A DNA stretch of 64,000 nt from Apodemus sylvaticus (GCF_947179515.1 NC_067483.1:82668291-82732290), one strand, 5' to 3'; numbered from the stretch's first letter, positions 36,003 through 47,362 are shown. Numbers and translations are program-made. The notes: generated from the letters alone by a model not told the origin.

Positions 36003-36008
36003 ACTTAC
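36003..36008 (-). promoter_or_regulatory. Rgs7: Splice donor of the Rgs7 exon
   Basis: On the minus strand the exon ends ...TTTTCTG and is followed directly by GTAAGT, the consensus 5' splice site. The junction leaves the reading frame in phase 1. Confidence 0.93.
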
Positions 36009-36105
36009 CAGAAAAGACACTGGGGATCTTGGAAAGGAAGCTTTTGACGGTACGGATAGGAATTCCATTTTTTTCATCTTGCATACGTGCTATGACATCT
36101 TCCAT
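36009..36105 (-). CDS. Rgs7: Rgs7 internal coding exon (start of DEP-domain region)
   Basis: Read on the minus strand, this 97-bp exon encodes 32 residues plus one base. It begins MEDVIARMQDEKNG and continues with IPIRTVKSFLSKIPSVFS, which I recognise as RGS7 just after its short N-terminal leader. The paralogue RGS6 differs at several of these positions (IEDII, VVTG), so RGS7 is the better match. The exon starts in phase 0 after an AG acceptor and ends in phase 1 before GTAAGT; the split codon would complete the glycine before SDIVQW in the next exon. RGS7 is a neuronal R7-family GTPase-activating protein for Gi/o alpha subunits. It works as an obligate complex with G-beta-5, and its DEP region mediates binding to R7BP or GPR158-type membrane anchors. 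The methionine here is internal, not the start. Neighbouring exons were not found. The reading frame runs on into intron to 35920, which is not coding. Confidence 0.95.
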
Positions 36106-36129
36106 CTAAATAATAAAATAAAGAAAACG
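36106..36129 (-). promoter_or_regulatory. Rgs7: Splice acceptor of the Rgs7 exon
   Basis: On the minus strand a T-rich run interrupted by A (TTTTCTTTATTTTATTATTTAG) leads into ATGGAAGATG. The tract has few C residues and is only moderately strong. No clear branch point was picked out. Confidence 0.9.
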
Positions 36130-36595
36130 TTTAGAAAGTTGGTTGCACATTTTGAGAAAATTGCTATTTCATATATTTTTTAACACTGGCTTTGTCTAAT
36201 GAAGAATAATTCTATATTATTGCCTCTCTAGAATTTGTTACATTAATATTTCTAAGTGTGGTTAACAAGAAGTAAAAAAGAGTGGCAGGTGGTGAGACAG
36301 GCTAGCTGAGATGCATTGAACTATTGACAAGGATTTCATGCTTTGACTATTGCCTTTGACCAGGCTACATATTCTTCTACTTAAAATAGTGTTTGTGTCA
36401 AAAATCACTGTTGGCAAATTCATGGTATCACAACTGAATTCAATCCAAAAGATAGTGAAGCCTAAAATGCCCTGTGTGGAACTCCCTTTAAAGCTGGAAC
36501 TGCTACAGATGTACTTAACACTTGAATTCAACCTTGGATGAAAAACAGAACAGAGTAGAAACTGCTGCTTTCTTTTCTTGCCAGTGTGAGAAAAA
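36130..36595. other. Rgs7: Intron just upstream of the Rgs7 acceptor
   Basis: Unique sequence between the acceptor and the long compound microsatellite. No second exon recognised. Confidence 0.5.
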
Positions 36596-36610
36596 CCACA
36601 CAGACACACA

Positions 36611-36650
<40 letters not shown>

Positions 36651-36669
36651 GACACACACACACACACAC

Positions 36670-36729
<60 letters not shown>
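36596..36729. repeat. Compound (CA)n(GA)n microsatellite near the Rgs7 exon
   Basis: CA-rich run 36596-36669 with CAGACA interruptions, then about 29 GA units at 36672-36729. In the Rgs7 transcript (minus strand) this is a long UC run followed by a UG run, ending about 490 bases before the acceptor. Confidence 0.97.
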
Positions 36730-36732
<3 letters not shown>

Positions 36733-37439
36733 ACCTTCTACCAGATTGTGCTGTGATCTCTTTCTTTCATATTAGAACATCCTCCCTGGTATTGTTAAAA
36801 TATTTTCCTAATTCTAAAAGTCTCCTCATCACCAGGCCTAATGTGGAATTTAGTTCCACAGGAACCATTCACATCAAATTCTCTGATGCTTTTCAGTGCT
36901 TCATACCTCTGTGACTTAAATCCACACAAGAATCCCCAAGCTGTAGTGTGGGACTTCAAGCACATTCTTTCATTTACCCATTCTGTAGTCAGGCAGGGGT
37001 CACTAGCTCTAGATTACACTCACCATCAGGCACTGGGATATGAAAACCTCTCTAGGAGTAATTCTGCCCTAAAAAAAAGTGTCTCAGCAGTAAATCCAGT
37101 GGTGAAATTAAGTACCGCTTACAGTTCTGTTAGCTCTGTACCAGGTCAATTTCCCATCTCAATAATTAAGCCATGCTTATGTAAGATGCTAACAGTAAGG
37201 GAAGTGTAGAAATGGCACAAAGGGAAACTCTGTGTCATTTTCCCATCTTTTCTGGAAGTCTAAAATTGTTTTAAAGTAAAAAAACCTTTTTTTTTTAAAA
37301 AAAAAAATCACACTCTATATCCATGAGTCACCTAATTCCCACCATACAGTTTCAGAGTGACTTTCAACTAAAAAGAAAATTGAATTTGCTTGGATGAATG
37401 TCATCAGATTTCTTAATACCCAAGTAGGAAGAACTTACT
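36730..37439. other. Unique intron; T10A11 block
   Basis: No gene. A T10 run followed directly by A11 at about 37288-37308 is self-complementary. Confidence 0.5.
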
Positions 37440-37600
37440 TTCATGTAAGAGAAGTCTGGATTTGCCTCTTAACTATTATAATTACTGTACTTCAGATGGT
37501 TAAATAATTTCACTAAGATTCACTCTACTCTTCCATAAAATAGTGAGAACAATGCTTAGAATCAGTTCTTTACAGTACTGTATGGAGGCCTGAGGTGAGA
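37440..37600 (+). mobile_element. Possible MIR fragment
   Basis: GGTTAAATAATTTCACTAAG and ACTCTTCCATAAAATAGTGA resemble the MIR core and the CATCTGTAAAATG motif. Weak. Confidence 0.35.
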
Positions 37601-38501
37601 ACTGGGGTGGAGTAAAATATTTGAAAATTAAATGGTATAACCTACATAATGCCTTGTTAACATACCTGGGCAATAAACAATGGTCTTGAAATATTTTATA
37701 TACCTGAGACTTAGAACGGTCTCTTCTCCGTGTTCAGGTTTCTTGGCATATGCAGGTATGTGTTCTGCTGCCTGCTCCTGTCCCAGCACTAAATCCAGGG
37801 GAGTCGTGTTCATGGGCACATCAGCTAGTCAAGTATGACTATAGAAAGAGAAGCAAGCCCCCAGAGTCCCTCCTCTCTCATGTCTAGAAGTCTACACCCA
37901 GGCCTCCTCCAGAGAGGCAGTCTCAAATGAGTTATCAAGTGTGCTCAGAGAAGTGGGCTTCAGGGTAGATATGTGCGCATAAATAAGTGGCATCAAGGTT
38001 ATTCTGTCACCCTGGTCTGTCCCTTTTTCTCCAATTGATGTGCTCAACTCAAGTAGAATTGGAAGAAATTTTGATTCTCAGGCTTCCAAAACCTCTAACA
38101 GTAATCAAGTACTCTACTTCAGTAATGAAGATATCTAAGTATAGAAACACGAAATAGATATTCTATCTGACTCTTGAGTTGCTGTTTGCCCTTGATTCAC
38201 CTGACAGAATGTTCAGAAATGAAGAGTAAGCTCCTCCGCCTGCCTCATATCAGCCTTTAAGCCACTGCATTATCTGCTTAAAGGCTTAAACCTGACCGAT
38301 TAGACAGCCACAGAGCCCCCTCTTTCTCCCCTGTGGTAAGCCAGGAGCATGGCAGTGATGAATACCAGTACTTAGCAATGAACAAAGGTACTTTTTTCTA
38401 TGAAGTCACCTCTATGCTCTGGAGCAAGGTTAGGAGGCTAAAACTTTAAAGGAACCTGTTGTTACATCTTGCAATCTTCGATTTTTTTTCCTGAACTACC
38501 A
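37601..38501. other. Unique intron, nothing recognised
   Basis: No feature supported. Confidence 0.5.
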
Positions 38502-38609
38502 TTTCTTTTTCTTTTCTTTTCTTTTCTTTTCTTTTCTTTTCTTTTCTTTTCTTTTCTTTTCTTTTCTCTTCTTTTCTCTTCTTTCCTTTTCTTTTCATTT
38601 CTTTTCTTT
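38502..38609. repeat. (TTTTC)n pentanucleotide repeat
   Basis: About 100 bases of TTTTC units with a few substitutions at the 3' side. Purine-only on the Rgs7 transcript strand. The open frames here are low-complexity only. Confidence 0.96.
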
Positions 38610-39258
38610 GTACCCCAATTCCAGGGCCTTCTGTCTCCACCTCCTGAATACACAAATCTAACCATTTTTATAATGGAAAAAGTTTTAACTATAATGTGAA
38701 AACGGAATGTTTGTTCTAAACTGAGAATACAAAAATGGCAAGGTGTTTAGCTGATTCAACGCTTATTTTGATATGATTTATCCATAAACATCACCATGGA
38801 CTACATGGACATAAATGAACAAGGAAACCAAAAGCAACAAAAGCCCAAATCAAACACACAGACAAAGACAACAACCTGGTTCCCAAACCCGAAAGTGAGT
38901 TACAAAAGCCACCTTTTAGAACCTATCCGCCAACTTCTATTTTGGGATGTGTTAATCTTCTGTCAGTCTTTAACATAAGGTTAATTGTTTGCCTCAGGAG
39001 CATGAGAAAGAGCAGGTGGGTAAGAAAAAGAGTGCTAAACCTAAGCAAACCAGTTAATAGTGGAAAGTGAATAGAAATGGAAATGAAAGATTGTAAAATT
39101 AATTCTAACAAGAATTCAAAGTCTCTGGGACTATTTAGTTTAAGACCAAGGGGTAAAATCATCTACACACTGTTAAGAGTTCCATGAGAAAATTTAAGAC
39201 ACACATGAATGCTGTGTGCATGTGGTACAAGTATGTGTGTGCATATATATCCATAAAC
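38610..39258. other. Unique intron, nothing recognised
   Basis: No feature supported. Confidence 0.5.
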
Positions 39259-39259
39259 A

Positions 39260-39293
<34 letters not shown>
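39259..39293. repeat. (CA)n microsatellite
   Basis: About 16 CA units. Confidence 0.96.
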
Positions 39294-39297
<4 letters not shown>

Positions 39298-40180
39298 GTT
39301 GTTGCTATCTTTAAGAGATGGATTCTAGTACTTGTCAGAAACATTCAAAGCCACAGACTCTCATGTCCCTCTGATAAAATAAGTACAAATCTTTGTAGTT
39401 ATCCTTGGCCATCATTTTGCATATTCTATACCTTCTTCAGATTACTAATAAGACCCAGCACAATATGAGTGCTGTGTGTGGTTATTCTGTTCTAGTTTGG
39501 GGATATGACAGCAAACAAAGTCTCTTGTACATGGTGCTTGTATTAGTTATTCAAAAATATGGATTTGATTAGAAAAAAATGTCAGAAAGGATATATGTAT
39601 ATCTACTCAAGAACCACGTAAAATATGAAAATGTATACTTAGAAAAATGAGGTCACATCTATTTTTGATAAGATGAAAGTACTGCTTGCCCTCAGAGTTG
39701 TTTTATTTTTTTCATGAATTTCCCTCTTACAATTTTTTAGAATAAAAAGCAAGGAGTCCAATAAAGGACTGTTGGCAAAGCCAACCCTTCCTCCTACACA
39801 AGCTAGCTCATTGACAAAAGTTGGGCAATGGTCTTTTTGCAATATACTTTTGACAATACATATACACCAGTGCATTCAAAATGCTTTAAAGTTTATGTTA
39901 TCAAATAATTCACATTTGGACTCTGGGAAAACACCATTTTTCCCTCACATGGGAACTTATTGAGAAAATAAATCTTATTTTATTCTTCTTTGTAATGCTA
40001 ATATAGTAAATGTCTGGTCAATGATAGAGGTTCAATTTTAAAACAAACAAAAAAGACAAAAAGGCTAATCATTGTTAAAGACTTATCTTTAAATTTCTGG
40101 ACAGGTCCAAGTTAAGAGGAAAGTTTAATTAATTCAAAACATCATCATGGGGCATTTGAAATGACCTTTTCTTCTTACCT
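39294..40180. other. Unique intron, nothing recognised
   Basis: No feature supported. Confidence 0.5.
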
Positions 40181-40229
40181 AATATATATATATATAATAT
40201 ATTATATTATATATATAATATAATATATA
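40181..40229. repeat. AT-only palindromic repeat
   Basis: About 48 bases of A and T only, with mirrored blocks such as ATAATATATTATATTAT; can fold on itself. Confidence 0.9.
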
Positions 40230-41520
40230 GTGCAGGAAATGCCCCTAGTAGAACTTGCAGGACGATAATATTCTGCGCCCTGTCTGTGATCTAAGACTCT
40301 CCTTGTCTTTCAGTTCCACACAACACAATGGTCTCTTGATTATTAGAATAATTTCTCTCCCGAATGTGTCATGTAAGTTGGTGGCTGGGTCTGAGATTGT
40401 CTCCTTGTAGGTATGACTTCAGGTCACAGACAAATGTAGGGTCTCAGGATAAAAGGTTCTGTTGAATGTCCACACAGGCTCTTTTTACAGGAATCCATAA
40501 TGACCATTTCTTCTGGAAGACCTTAAGCAACAGATCCACACTTGGGATAACATTCACACACCAATCAGGTTAAACAGTCTCAGCCCACAACTTGGGGGCT
40601 ATCAACAGAAAAGGACATTATGAAGACCCATCTTTAAAGAGCTTCAGATGATTGCAGAGATGCCCCAGACAGGTCCCCACATTCTGATAGAAAACCTTCC
40701 TAGTGCTCCAGTGTTCTCAACAACAAGGGGAACTCAACTAAATTAACTGTGTAGTTACATTTACCAGAAAGGTTTGTACAATAGCATAAGCATTGACTTC
40801 ATTAGCCCCAATCACTCTCAGAGACACCCTGACTGCCAGCAAAGCACCAAAGTATAGCTGAAACACATTGCACTGTGCTGGTTCGGAGAGAGAAATGAAC
40901 TGATCAAAATTCCAAAGTTTTCCAACCCTGTATTGTAACCCACCATTATGTGCAGACACTTGGAGACTTAATGAGAGCTTCACTGAACACCTTGAATGGG
41001 CCTTTCTCGTAGGCACATGCTTTCAATTTATCATGCACAAGTCATGTTAAGTGCTAGTTGTGGAAATGGCAGAAATGATTGCTAAAGGGCTTCCTAGATT
41101 CCTTAGGAAATTAGGTGGAGGCAGGTATGCTGAAATTTAAATCCGCCTGTGCAATTCTTTTTCTTTCAGAAAGCTTTTCCATGGGTGTGGGGGGAAGGGG
41201 GTGGGCTAGACACTTCCTAGATGAGCAGTGCTGAGCAGAGAGCGCAGAACCAGCTTCTAATGAGAGTTAAATAATAATGAGATTAAAATGTGCAACACAA
41301 ACTAGTTTTTTTTGCTGCAATAACTCAATTAAGACTGTAATGGATGACTTTCCCCCCACACTGCCGCTCATTTCATGTATAGAAGCTGCTGGTTTCCTCA
41401 CTCATAGCAACTGTGAGTATAAGCCAGTAGGAACTACTTACAGAAATCTGTGCTAGATCATTCACTAGACAATTTTTTTTAGTAGCTTATTTTAAAGACT
41501 AAAGATTTGACCTTTTTATG
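40230..41520. other. Unique intron with an exon-like minus-strand ORF
   Basis: A 92-codon minus-strand frame (40738-41016) contains a pyrimidine-rich AG (CATTTCTCTCTCCGAACCAG) and, about 120 bases on, CTGGTAAATG. The peptide (for example SLRVIGANEVNAYAIVQTFL) is not recognised. It does not match any part of RGS7 that I know. It may be a chance frame or an old coding remnant. Confidence 0.3.
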
Positions 41521-41832
41521 ATTTTTTAAAATTTATTTATTTATTTACACTCCATATTTTATCCCTCCCCCTCCCCCTGTCTACACTCTGACTGTTCCAC
41601 ATCCCATACCTCCTCCCCACCCCCTGTCTCCATGTGGATGTCCCCACCCCCCACCCCACCTGACCTCTAAACTCCCTGGGGCCTCCAGTCTCTTGAGGGT
41701 TAGGTGCATCATCTCTGAATGAACACAGACCCGGCAGTCCTCTGCTGTATGTGTGTTGGGGGCCTCAGGTCAGCTGGTGTGTGCTGTCTGTTCGGTGGGC
41801 CAGTGTTTAAGGGATCTCGTGGGTCCAAATTT
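41521..41832 (-). mobile_element. L1 (Lx-type) 3' end fragment, antisense
   Basis: The reverse complement reads ACCTAACCCTCAAGAGACTG, AGGCCCCAGGGAGTTTAGAG, then a G-rich tract and GGAGTGTAAATAAATAAATA, a typical Lx 3' end. 5'-truncated. Overlapping frames on both strands (41719-42270) are chance frames. Confidence 0.85.
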
Positions 41833-43050
41833 TTTAATGTGTGCTTTGCTTTTCCCATACTTGAATTTGAGGCAAAAAATCTGACATATAACCCTGGAGG
41901 ATGGTGGGAGGGGCAGGGAGGCTTGGTGACTGTTACTGTCTCCCTCAGTGTGAAAACAAGCCAGTGGGGGAGGGTCATAGACCAGGAAGTCGACAAGGAA
42001 AGCAGTCTGGGAGACAGAAGGCCTAGGGAGATACTTAGCAATGAAAGTCAAAAATAAAGCAATAACAAGAATTGAAGCACAGAAGTGCTTTGGCCAAAAA
42101 GGTAAAACTACTCCAGAAGTGTCTAGCTCTAAAACCGGAAGAAGAGTGAGGTAAGCCAGGAGCTCACTGGTCAATTGTGGAAATCTTTGTCCATGATACA
42201 CATGCCATACTTTCAGGATTGTCCTGCTCCCATGACATAACATTTTTCTAGCCTTCAAGTGTAAGATCAAGTCAGAGAGTTATCGGGAAAACACGAGAAA
42301 AATTCATGGTAAACAAGGCTAAGCCAACGAAGCCAGAGGGTTGGTGGACCCAGAAAGGATGATGTCAAAGACCTAACACACAGAGGTGCTTGGGGCTGAG
42401 ACTCTTTCTTCAAGGTGGGAATGATTTAAATCTCTCTGAAAGGTGCCCTTGGGGACCTAAAGCCACACCTGCCTTTCTGCTGTGAAAGAGGAGAAGTCCT
42501 GCTGTTTCCTGCACCTGTTTGCACTAAGAGACTGAGGCAAAGCACAACCACAAGTTGCAGCTACACAGCACTAAGCCAGCATTGTGGTCATGTGACATTC
42601 CAGGACATCGAGACAGAGATGAAGAGAACAAATCTCTAGCCAGGCCAATTAGCGGGGAAGTTGGGCTATGAAAACCCCACAGTTTTCACCTTTATAAGAA
42701 GATTGAGTTTGAAACGATGAGTTTGGTTTTGGTCAATTTCTTCTTTCTACCTTCTTCAGCCCTTCCCTGCCTGTAACACCAGCCTCCCCTCCCTTTCTTA
42801 ACGCACCCTGATTTATAGATGATGTGCTGCCTAATTTTAGAATCAGCACTTTTTAAACTGCCAAATGGAATGTCTTCAAATGTGTTTTAACATTGCCTTT
42901 TAATGCCATCAGTCCGCTCTAGAATAGCTTGCTCAAAGTCGTCTTTTAAATGGGTTCTGTGATCAGTTTGCACACATGCTTATCTGTCGACAAATCCACT
43001 ATTTAAATCGGAAACAAGGCTGATAGTTCATCATTTGTTGAAAACTTTCA
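41833..43050. other. Unique intron, nothing recognised
   Basis: No feature supported. Confidence 0.5.
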
Positions 43051-43233
43051 CAGAGAGGCTGGAGAAACAGCTCTGTGGTGTAAGGTTTGTGACCCTGCAG
43101 AGGGCCAGAATTCAGTTCCCAGGACTCACAACTGCTTGTAACTCCAGCTCCAGAGAATCTAGCTGTCCTCTACGGGCACCTGAACTCATGTGCCCTATGA
43201 GCATACTGACAGAGAGAGAAATTAATTAAAAAT
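43051..43233 (+). mobile_element. B3 SINE with target-site duplication
   Basis: GAGGCTGGAGAAACAGCTCT head, AGAGGGCCAGAATTCAGTTC, TTGTAACTCCAGCTCCAGAG and a short A-rich tail. Flanked by a 9-bp direct repeat AAACTTTCA (43042-43050 and 43234-43242). Confidence 0.88.
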
Positions 43234-43291
43234 AAACTTTCATTGCAGTTGCTAGGAAGGTACCTCATTCGTGTCTTTGTTGTGCAAATAT

Positions 43292-43534
43292 AAGGTGAGT
43301 TCTGGCTAGGGAGACTTGCAATCCCAGCACTGGGGAGACAGAAACAGGGACATCCTAGGGCTGACTTGCCTGGTAAGCCTGCTGTAATCAAGTCCCAAGA
43401 AAGGGAGTACAAGTCTCAAAAAGGGAAGGTGAGAAGTTAGTGAGGAATGACACCTGAAACTCAACCCTGGCATCCACACGCATATCCAAACACATGCATC
43501 TATCCCTGCACAAATATGATAATACACACACACA

Positions 43535-43577
<43 letters not shown>
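43292..43577 (+). mobile_element. B4/RSINE1-type SINE with CA tail
   Basis: CTTGCAATCCCAGCACTGGG, GAGACAGAAACAGGGACATC, AAGTCTCAAAAAGGGAAGGT and CCTGGCATCCACACGCATAT, in the order of RSINE1/B4 elements. The tail is a (CA)n run of about 26 units (43523-43577) with one CT interruption. Confidence 0.75.
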
Positions 43578-43579
<2 letters not shown>

Positions 43580-44119
43580 TTCTGAGAACAGTCTCATGGA
43601 TGGCGAATGTATGTGGCTGCTCAGATTTCTCCTTAGTGTAATCCAAACTTGTCATACTGTTCTTCCACGTTTTACATCAACCTGTATATATCTCATGCTG
43701 TGCACACTTGCCAATGGCTCTGGCCTCACCTCACACCCGTGCTCTCTGCAGGGTCCTCTGATTCCCATCTGTGCCTGTAGAAAACCAGTTATACTCCCCA
43801 GTTCCCGTCAGATTTTAATGTCTTACTAAGTCTTCCCCGTTCCCTTCTCTCACAGCAAATGTTGTCCTCTTTTCCTGTGAATCCCCCCGATACATATGTG
43901 GCACCCCCTTTATGTTTAATGCCTGCATGATATGTGTCCCCTTTGCTCTCCGAGGCAAAGAACACAATTATGGAAGGCATCTAGTTTTTACTTTATAAGT
44001 CTCTATCCTGTTTGCATGTCTGATTTGTTTTCTTGCATCATGTGCTTGTTTCTTTTTGGTTTGTTTCATGCTGTTTTGTGGGGCAAACTTGGTATTTTGC
44101 TTGGCCATTTTTTTGCTTA
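43578..44119. other. Unique intron, nothing recognised
   Basis: No feature supported. Confidence 0.5.
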
Positions 44120-44218
44120 TTTAAGAGGCCCATGTCTGACAGCTTGGCTTTGAAAATGTAATCCCCTTGTCTCTGCCTCTCAAGTGCTGGGATTATAGGT
44201 ATACGCCACAAATTCTAG
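44120..44218 (-). mobile_element. B1 fragment
   Basis: TTGTCTCTGCCTCTCAAGTG then CTGGGATTATAGGTATACGC is the antisense B1 left half. Confidence 0.78.
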
Positions 44219-44798
44219 TCTTTTGCCTTATTTTAACATGAATATACAAAACATCACCTGTATAATTAGTGATATTTGCTATTTCATTATTAATGAATTC
44301 CCATTTTAATAGGGTTAAAATAATAAATTTAATCTTGTTATTCAAACATCTGTTGTCACATATTTTGAAGGTAACTATCATTACCTACCTGTTCTACTTT
44401 TGGTAAACATTCTGGGCAGTTTCCAGGACCTTTTATAACCTAACTGATGGATATAAATAATATTTTTTAAAAAATCTTTTAAAATTTCACATGTGAGAAA
44501 ACCATTTCTTGAACATATCTTTTGCCTTTAGAGACTGAACATTTGACAGATCTTGCAACAACCAGATTAATAATATGCTTGAGGCCATTTAAAACTATGT
44601 ACTCTGTTTCCCTACTGTATATTCAATCTGTTTCCCAACTGTGTGCCTAGCTTTTTTAAGTACAGCCTGCCTTTAAGAAGACAATGTAACCAATCTTATT
44701 ATGCCTTGAATTTCTCCTCCAATCACTTTTTATACCTTAAGTCAAGGAAATAGCATTCATCTCAAATTATATGTAATTCCATGCCCCTGATGCAGAAT
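44219..44798. other. Unique intron, nothing recognised
   Basis: AT-rich, no feature supported. Confidence 0.5.
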
Positions 44799-44865
44799 GT
44801 GTGTGTGTGTGCGTGCGTGCATGCGTATGTGTGTGTGTGTGTGTATCTGTGTCTGTGTGTGTATG
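44799..44865. repeat. (TG)n microsatellite with CG/CA interruptions
   Basis: TGTGTGTGTGTGCGTGCGTG then CATGCGTATG and more TG units. Alternating purine-pyrimidine throughout most of the run. Confidence 0.93.
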
Positions 44866-46831
44866 TTGAAGCAATTATTTGCTGAAAATAGCCAATAGTT
44901 TGAAAGCAACCTGAAAGAAAACAAGTATCCACCATAAATGTTTGAAGAAACAGGTAGACATACATGTTGATAATATCTATGTGAGTTCTGAGCACAGGTC
45001 TAGGTCAGTGGGTCAGTAATGTAATTCCTTCATTTGTATCCTATCATAAAAATGATTAAGACAACAGGCTCTCCATTTGTTTGCAACACCATGTTTTCTG
45101 TGATGTTCAATAAATATGAAGTAAAGCCCTGTGCTAGGGACAGAGAACAAGGACAGACAGAAGACATAGATCAGAAGTTGATAATTAAAATCTGGGATAT
45201 TTTTTGGCTTAAACTACTCCAAAAGGAAAGTATTTTTTTCTCTAATGTAGCATGGGCTCACCAAGAGAGGGGATAACTCATATGCAGTCTTCCTTTCTCT
45301 TGCTTGCATCTCTTCTAACCCTAGGGAACAGAGTCAGTAGTCTTATCAAGTCAACTTTCTCTGGGAAGGGGAAGCAAGACTCCTGACTCTTGCAGGCCTG
45401 GCTTGTGGAAATTTTATACATACCAATGGTTCACTGTTGAGGAGTATTCTTTTTTCTCTTCCTATTTTAGCATCTGGGATCAATTTCAAACTCAGCCAGC
45501 CAACAGCGTTTAGCAAAAATAGACTAGTCATACCCTAAAGATAATACCATCAATAAATATTTAGAAAGCAGTCATTGAATCTGCTGAAAGGATGTGTAGA
45601 GCATGCCCTGAGATTTTGGTAGAAATGACTAATAAAAGATGTCAGGAGTTCCTGGCTTAGTGTGCCATTTAGAACATTCTCAGGAAAGATGGGAACACTG
45701 AGAGTGCCCACCCCCACAGAGGGCAGTGGGTGTGTACACTTTGGGATATGCAGATTGGTTTCATGATTCACTTCTTTAAATCTCAGCTTCTCCTTGCAGC
45801 CATTCATGAGTTTGCTATTCATAAATGTTAGCAAATAATGCCGATGACATTATGATTCCCTGCTCCTTGAGCAATTCACTCTGGATGTAAATTATCTTTG
45901 ACTGTGTGCTTGGTCAAATACATATGAAAATTAGGTTCATTTCTGACTACTGGACAGCAAAAAGGTACTTACTTCCTGATGCCTGTGGAAAAAGTATTCT
46001 CCCTCTCTCCAACTGCTCTTCGCTTCTCTGAGACAGCAACATGCTTGCACACATTGGAACCCATGGCAGGTTCCATGTGGTAAATAGCATGTGGTAAAGG
46101 GACTCCACTATCCCCACACTGAATGAGAAGGACAAATTTGTAGCCATTGGTTAAAAACAGAGTTGTGTCACAGGTACTTTATGATCCAACTCTACCTTTT
46201 TTTTTAAGCTCTGAGTTGCTCCTCATATTCCAGAAATCCTTGTAAGTAAATAAAAATAGGTAGAAAACCAGTTTCTGGGGAGTTATATGGCTTAGAATTC
46301 AATCTCTAGGGGAGGATGTGAGGGAGAGAGAAAGAGTGTGTGAGAGAGAGATCAGTTGCTCTGAGACGGTGTCCCCAAGTCCCTTTCTCATTAGCTGAGA
46401 AGTCTGTTTAGAAGATGATTGGGCATTGTTTCATGGGTATGGACGCTTTCAGGAAACACTGAATTTAAAAAGAAAACAAAACAATGTATTCTACTACAAA
46501 CTTAAGAACTTTCTCATTTCCTTCTAAAGAAGAGTAAGTGTTACCTGAGAAATATTTCTAAGCTCTTAGGAAAGGGCTTTCGCTAGCTTGTCATGCGCAT
46601 TCTATGTCATCCATGTGAGACAAAGACATAGTCAGTGGTCAAGCAGCACAATCCCGCCCCTGAACAAATAACTGAGAAATCAAGCCTCAAGGAGAGGCAT
46701 GTGCTGCAGTGTCAGCTTCCAAGGTCCAGTCCACACTTATTCAGTGCCACGCCGTGGAGCCGCAGATCACAAGAGAGGAGTATGGGGGTTGAAGGCTTCC
46801 CTTATGATAGCAAGAAGCAGAGAGAGTGAAC
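44866..46831. other. Unique intron; small GA-rich run
   Basis: No gene. AGGGAGAGAGAAAGAGTGTG followed by GAGAGAGAG at 46319-46350. Confidence 0.45.
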
Positions 46832-46940
46832 ACTGAGCATGACGGCAAACATTTCCAATCCTAGCACCCAAGAGACAGAAAAAAGGGCTGACTCCAACCT
46901 GTCTACACAGGGAAACCTTGTCTAAAAAGAACAAAGAACA
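46832..46940 (+). mobile_element. B1 SINE, internally shortened
   Basis: TGAGCATGACGGCAAACATT, CCTAGCACCCAAGAGACAGA, then GTCTACACAGGGAAACCTTG and TCTAAAAAGAA. The middle of the B1 is deleted. Confidence 0.78.
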
Positions 46941-47170
46941 GATAATTAAGCACAAAACAATAAGAAAGAGAGACCAGTTTTTACTTAATAACTTGCTTTT
47001 ATGATGTTTTGATTATAAAATGTGGCTGCCAGACATGCCTGAGATAGTATTTAATATATGGGTGACTAAACCATCACTACCACCATACATTCAACCAGTG
47101 ACCAGCCTGCTTAATTCTCTAATTCTCATTTTTTTATTGTAATCACTATTAATGTTGTTATTGTTATCAT

Positions 47171-47362
47171 GGTGCTGGAGACAAGATGCAGGGCCTTGGA
47201 CCTTTGGCTATGCTAGATAAGACCCCTCTCTTGATGCAATAGCCCTAGACCATGATTGTGTTGAATGAGATCTTGCTGTGTGGCTTAGACTGCTATAACC
47301 TTTTGATCTGCTCTCCATCTCCTGAGCCCTTGGATTATAGATAAGCATCGCACACCCAACTG
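47171..47362 (-). mobile_element. B4 (ID_B1) SINE
   Basis: Antisense ID part (GGTGCTGGAGACAAGATGCA, GGGCCTTGGACC, ATGCAATAGCCCT) followed by antisense B1 part (ATCTTGCTGTGTGGCTTAGA, CTGAGCCCTTGGATTATAGA). Confidence 0.72.

Larger units (their letters stand above)
1..36008 (-). other. Rgs7: Rgs7 intron downstream of the exon (partial)
   Basis: This is 3' of the exon in the minus-strand transcript. I looked for the next expected coding blocks (SDIVQWLIKN and GYFFPISDHV) in reverse complement and found neither, so at least 36 kb of intron appears to follow. The content is mostly repeats and unassigned unique sequence. Confidence 0.78.

Noticed and set aside
35920..36008. Continuation of the Rgs7 open frame beyond the exon
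   Set aside because: GTAAGT at 36008-36003 is a consensus donor and the residues after it (KWPSDIDMFSS) are not RGS7, whose next residues are SDIVQW.
36522..36914. 130-codon ORF with THTHTH and ERERER runs
   Set aside because: Translation of the CA/GA microsatellite.
38446..38699. Lysine- or phenylalanine-rich ORFs
   Set aside because: Translations of the TTTTC repeat on either strand.
41719..42270. Overlapping ORFs of 110-166 codons on both strands
   Set aside because: Part is L1/Lx 3' UTR (to 41832); the rest is unique sequence with no recognised domain.
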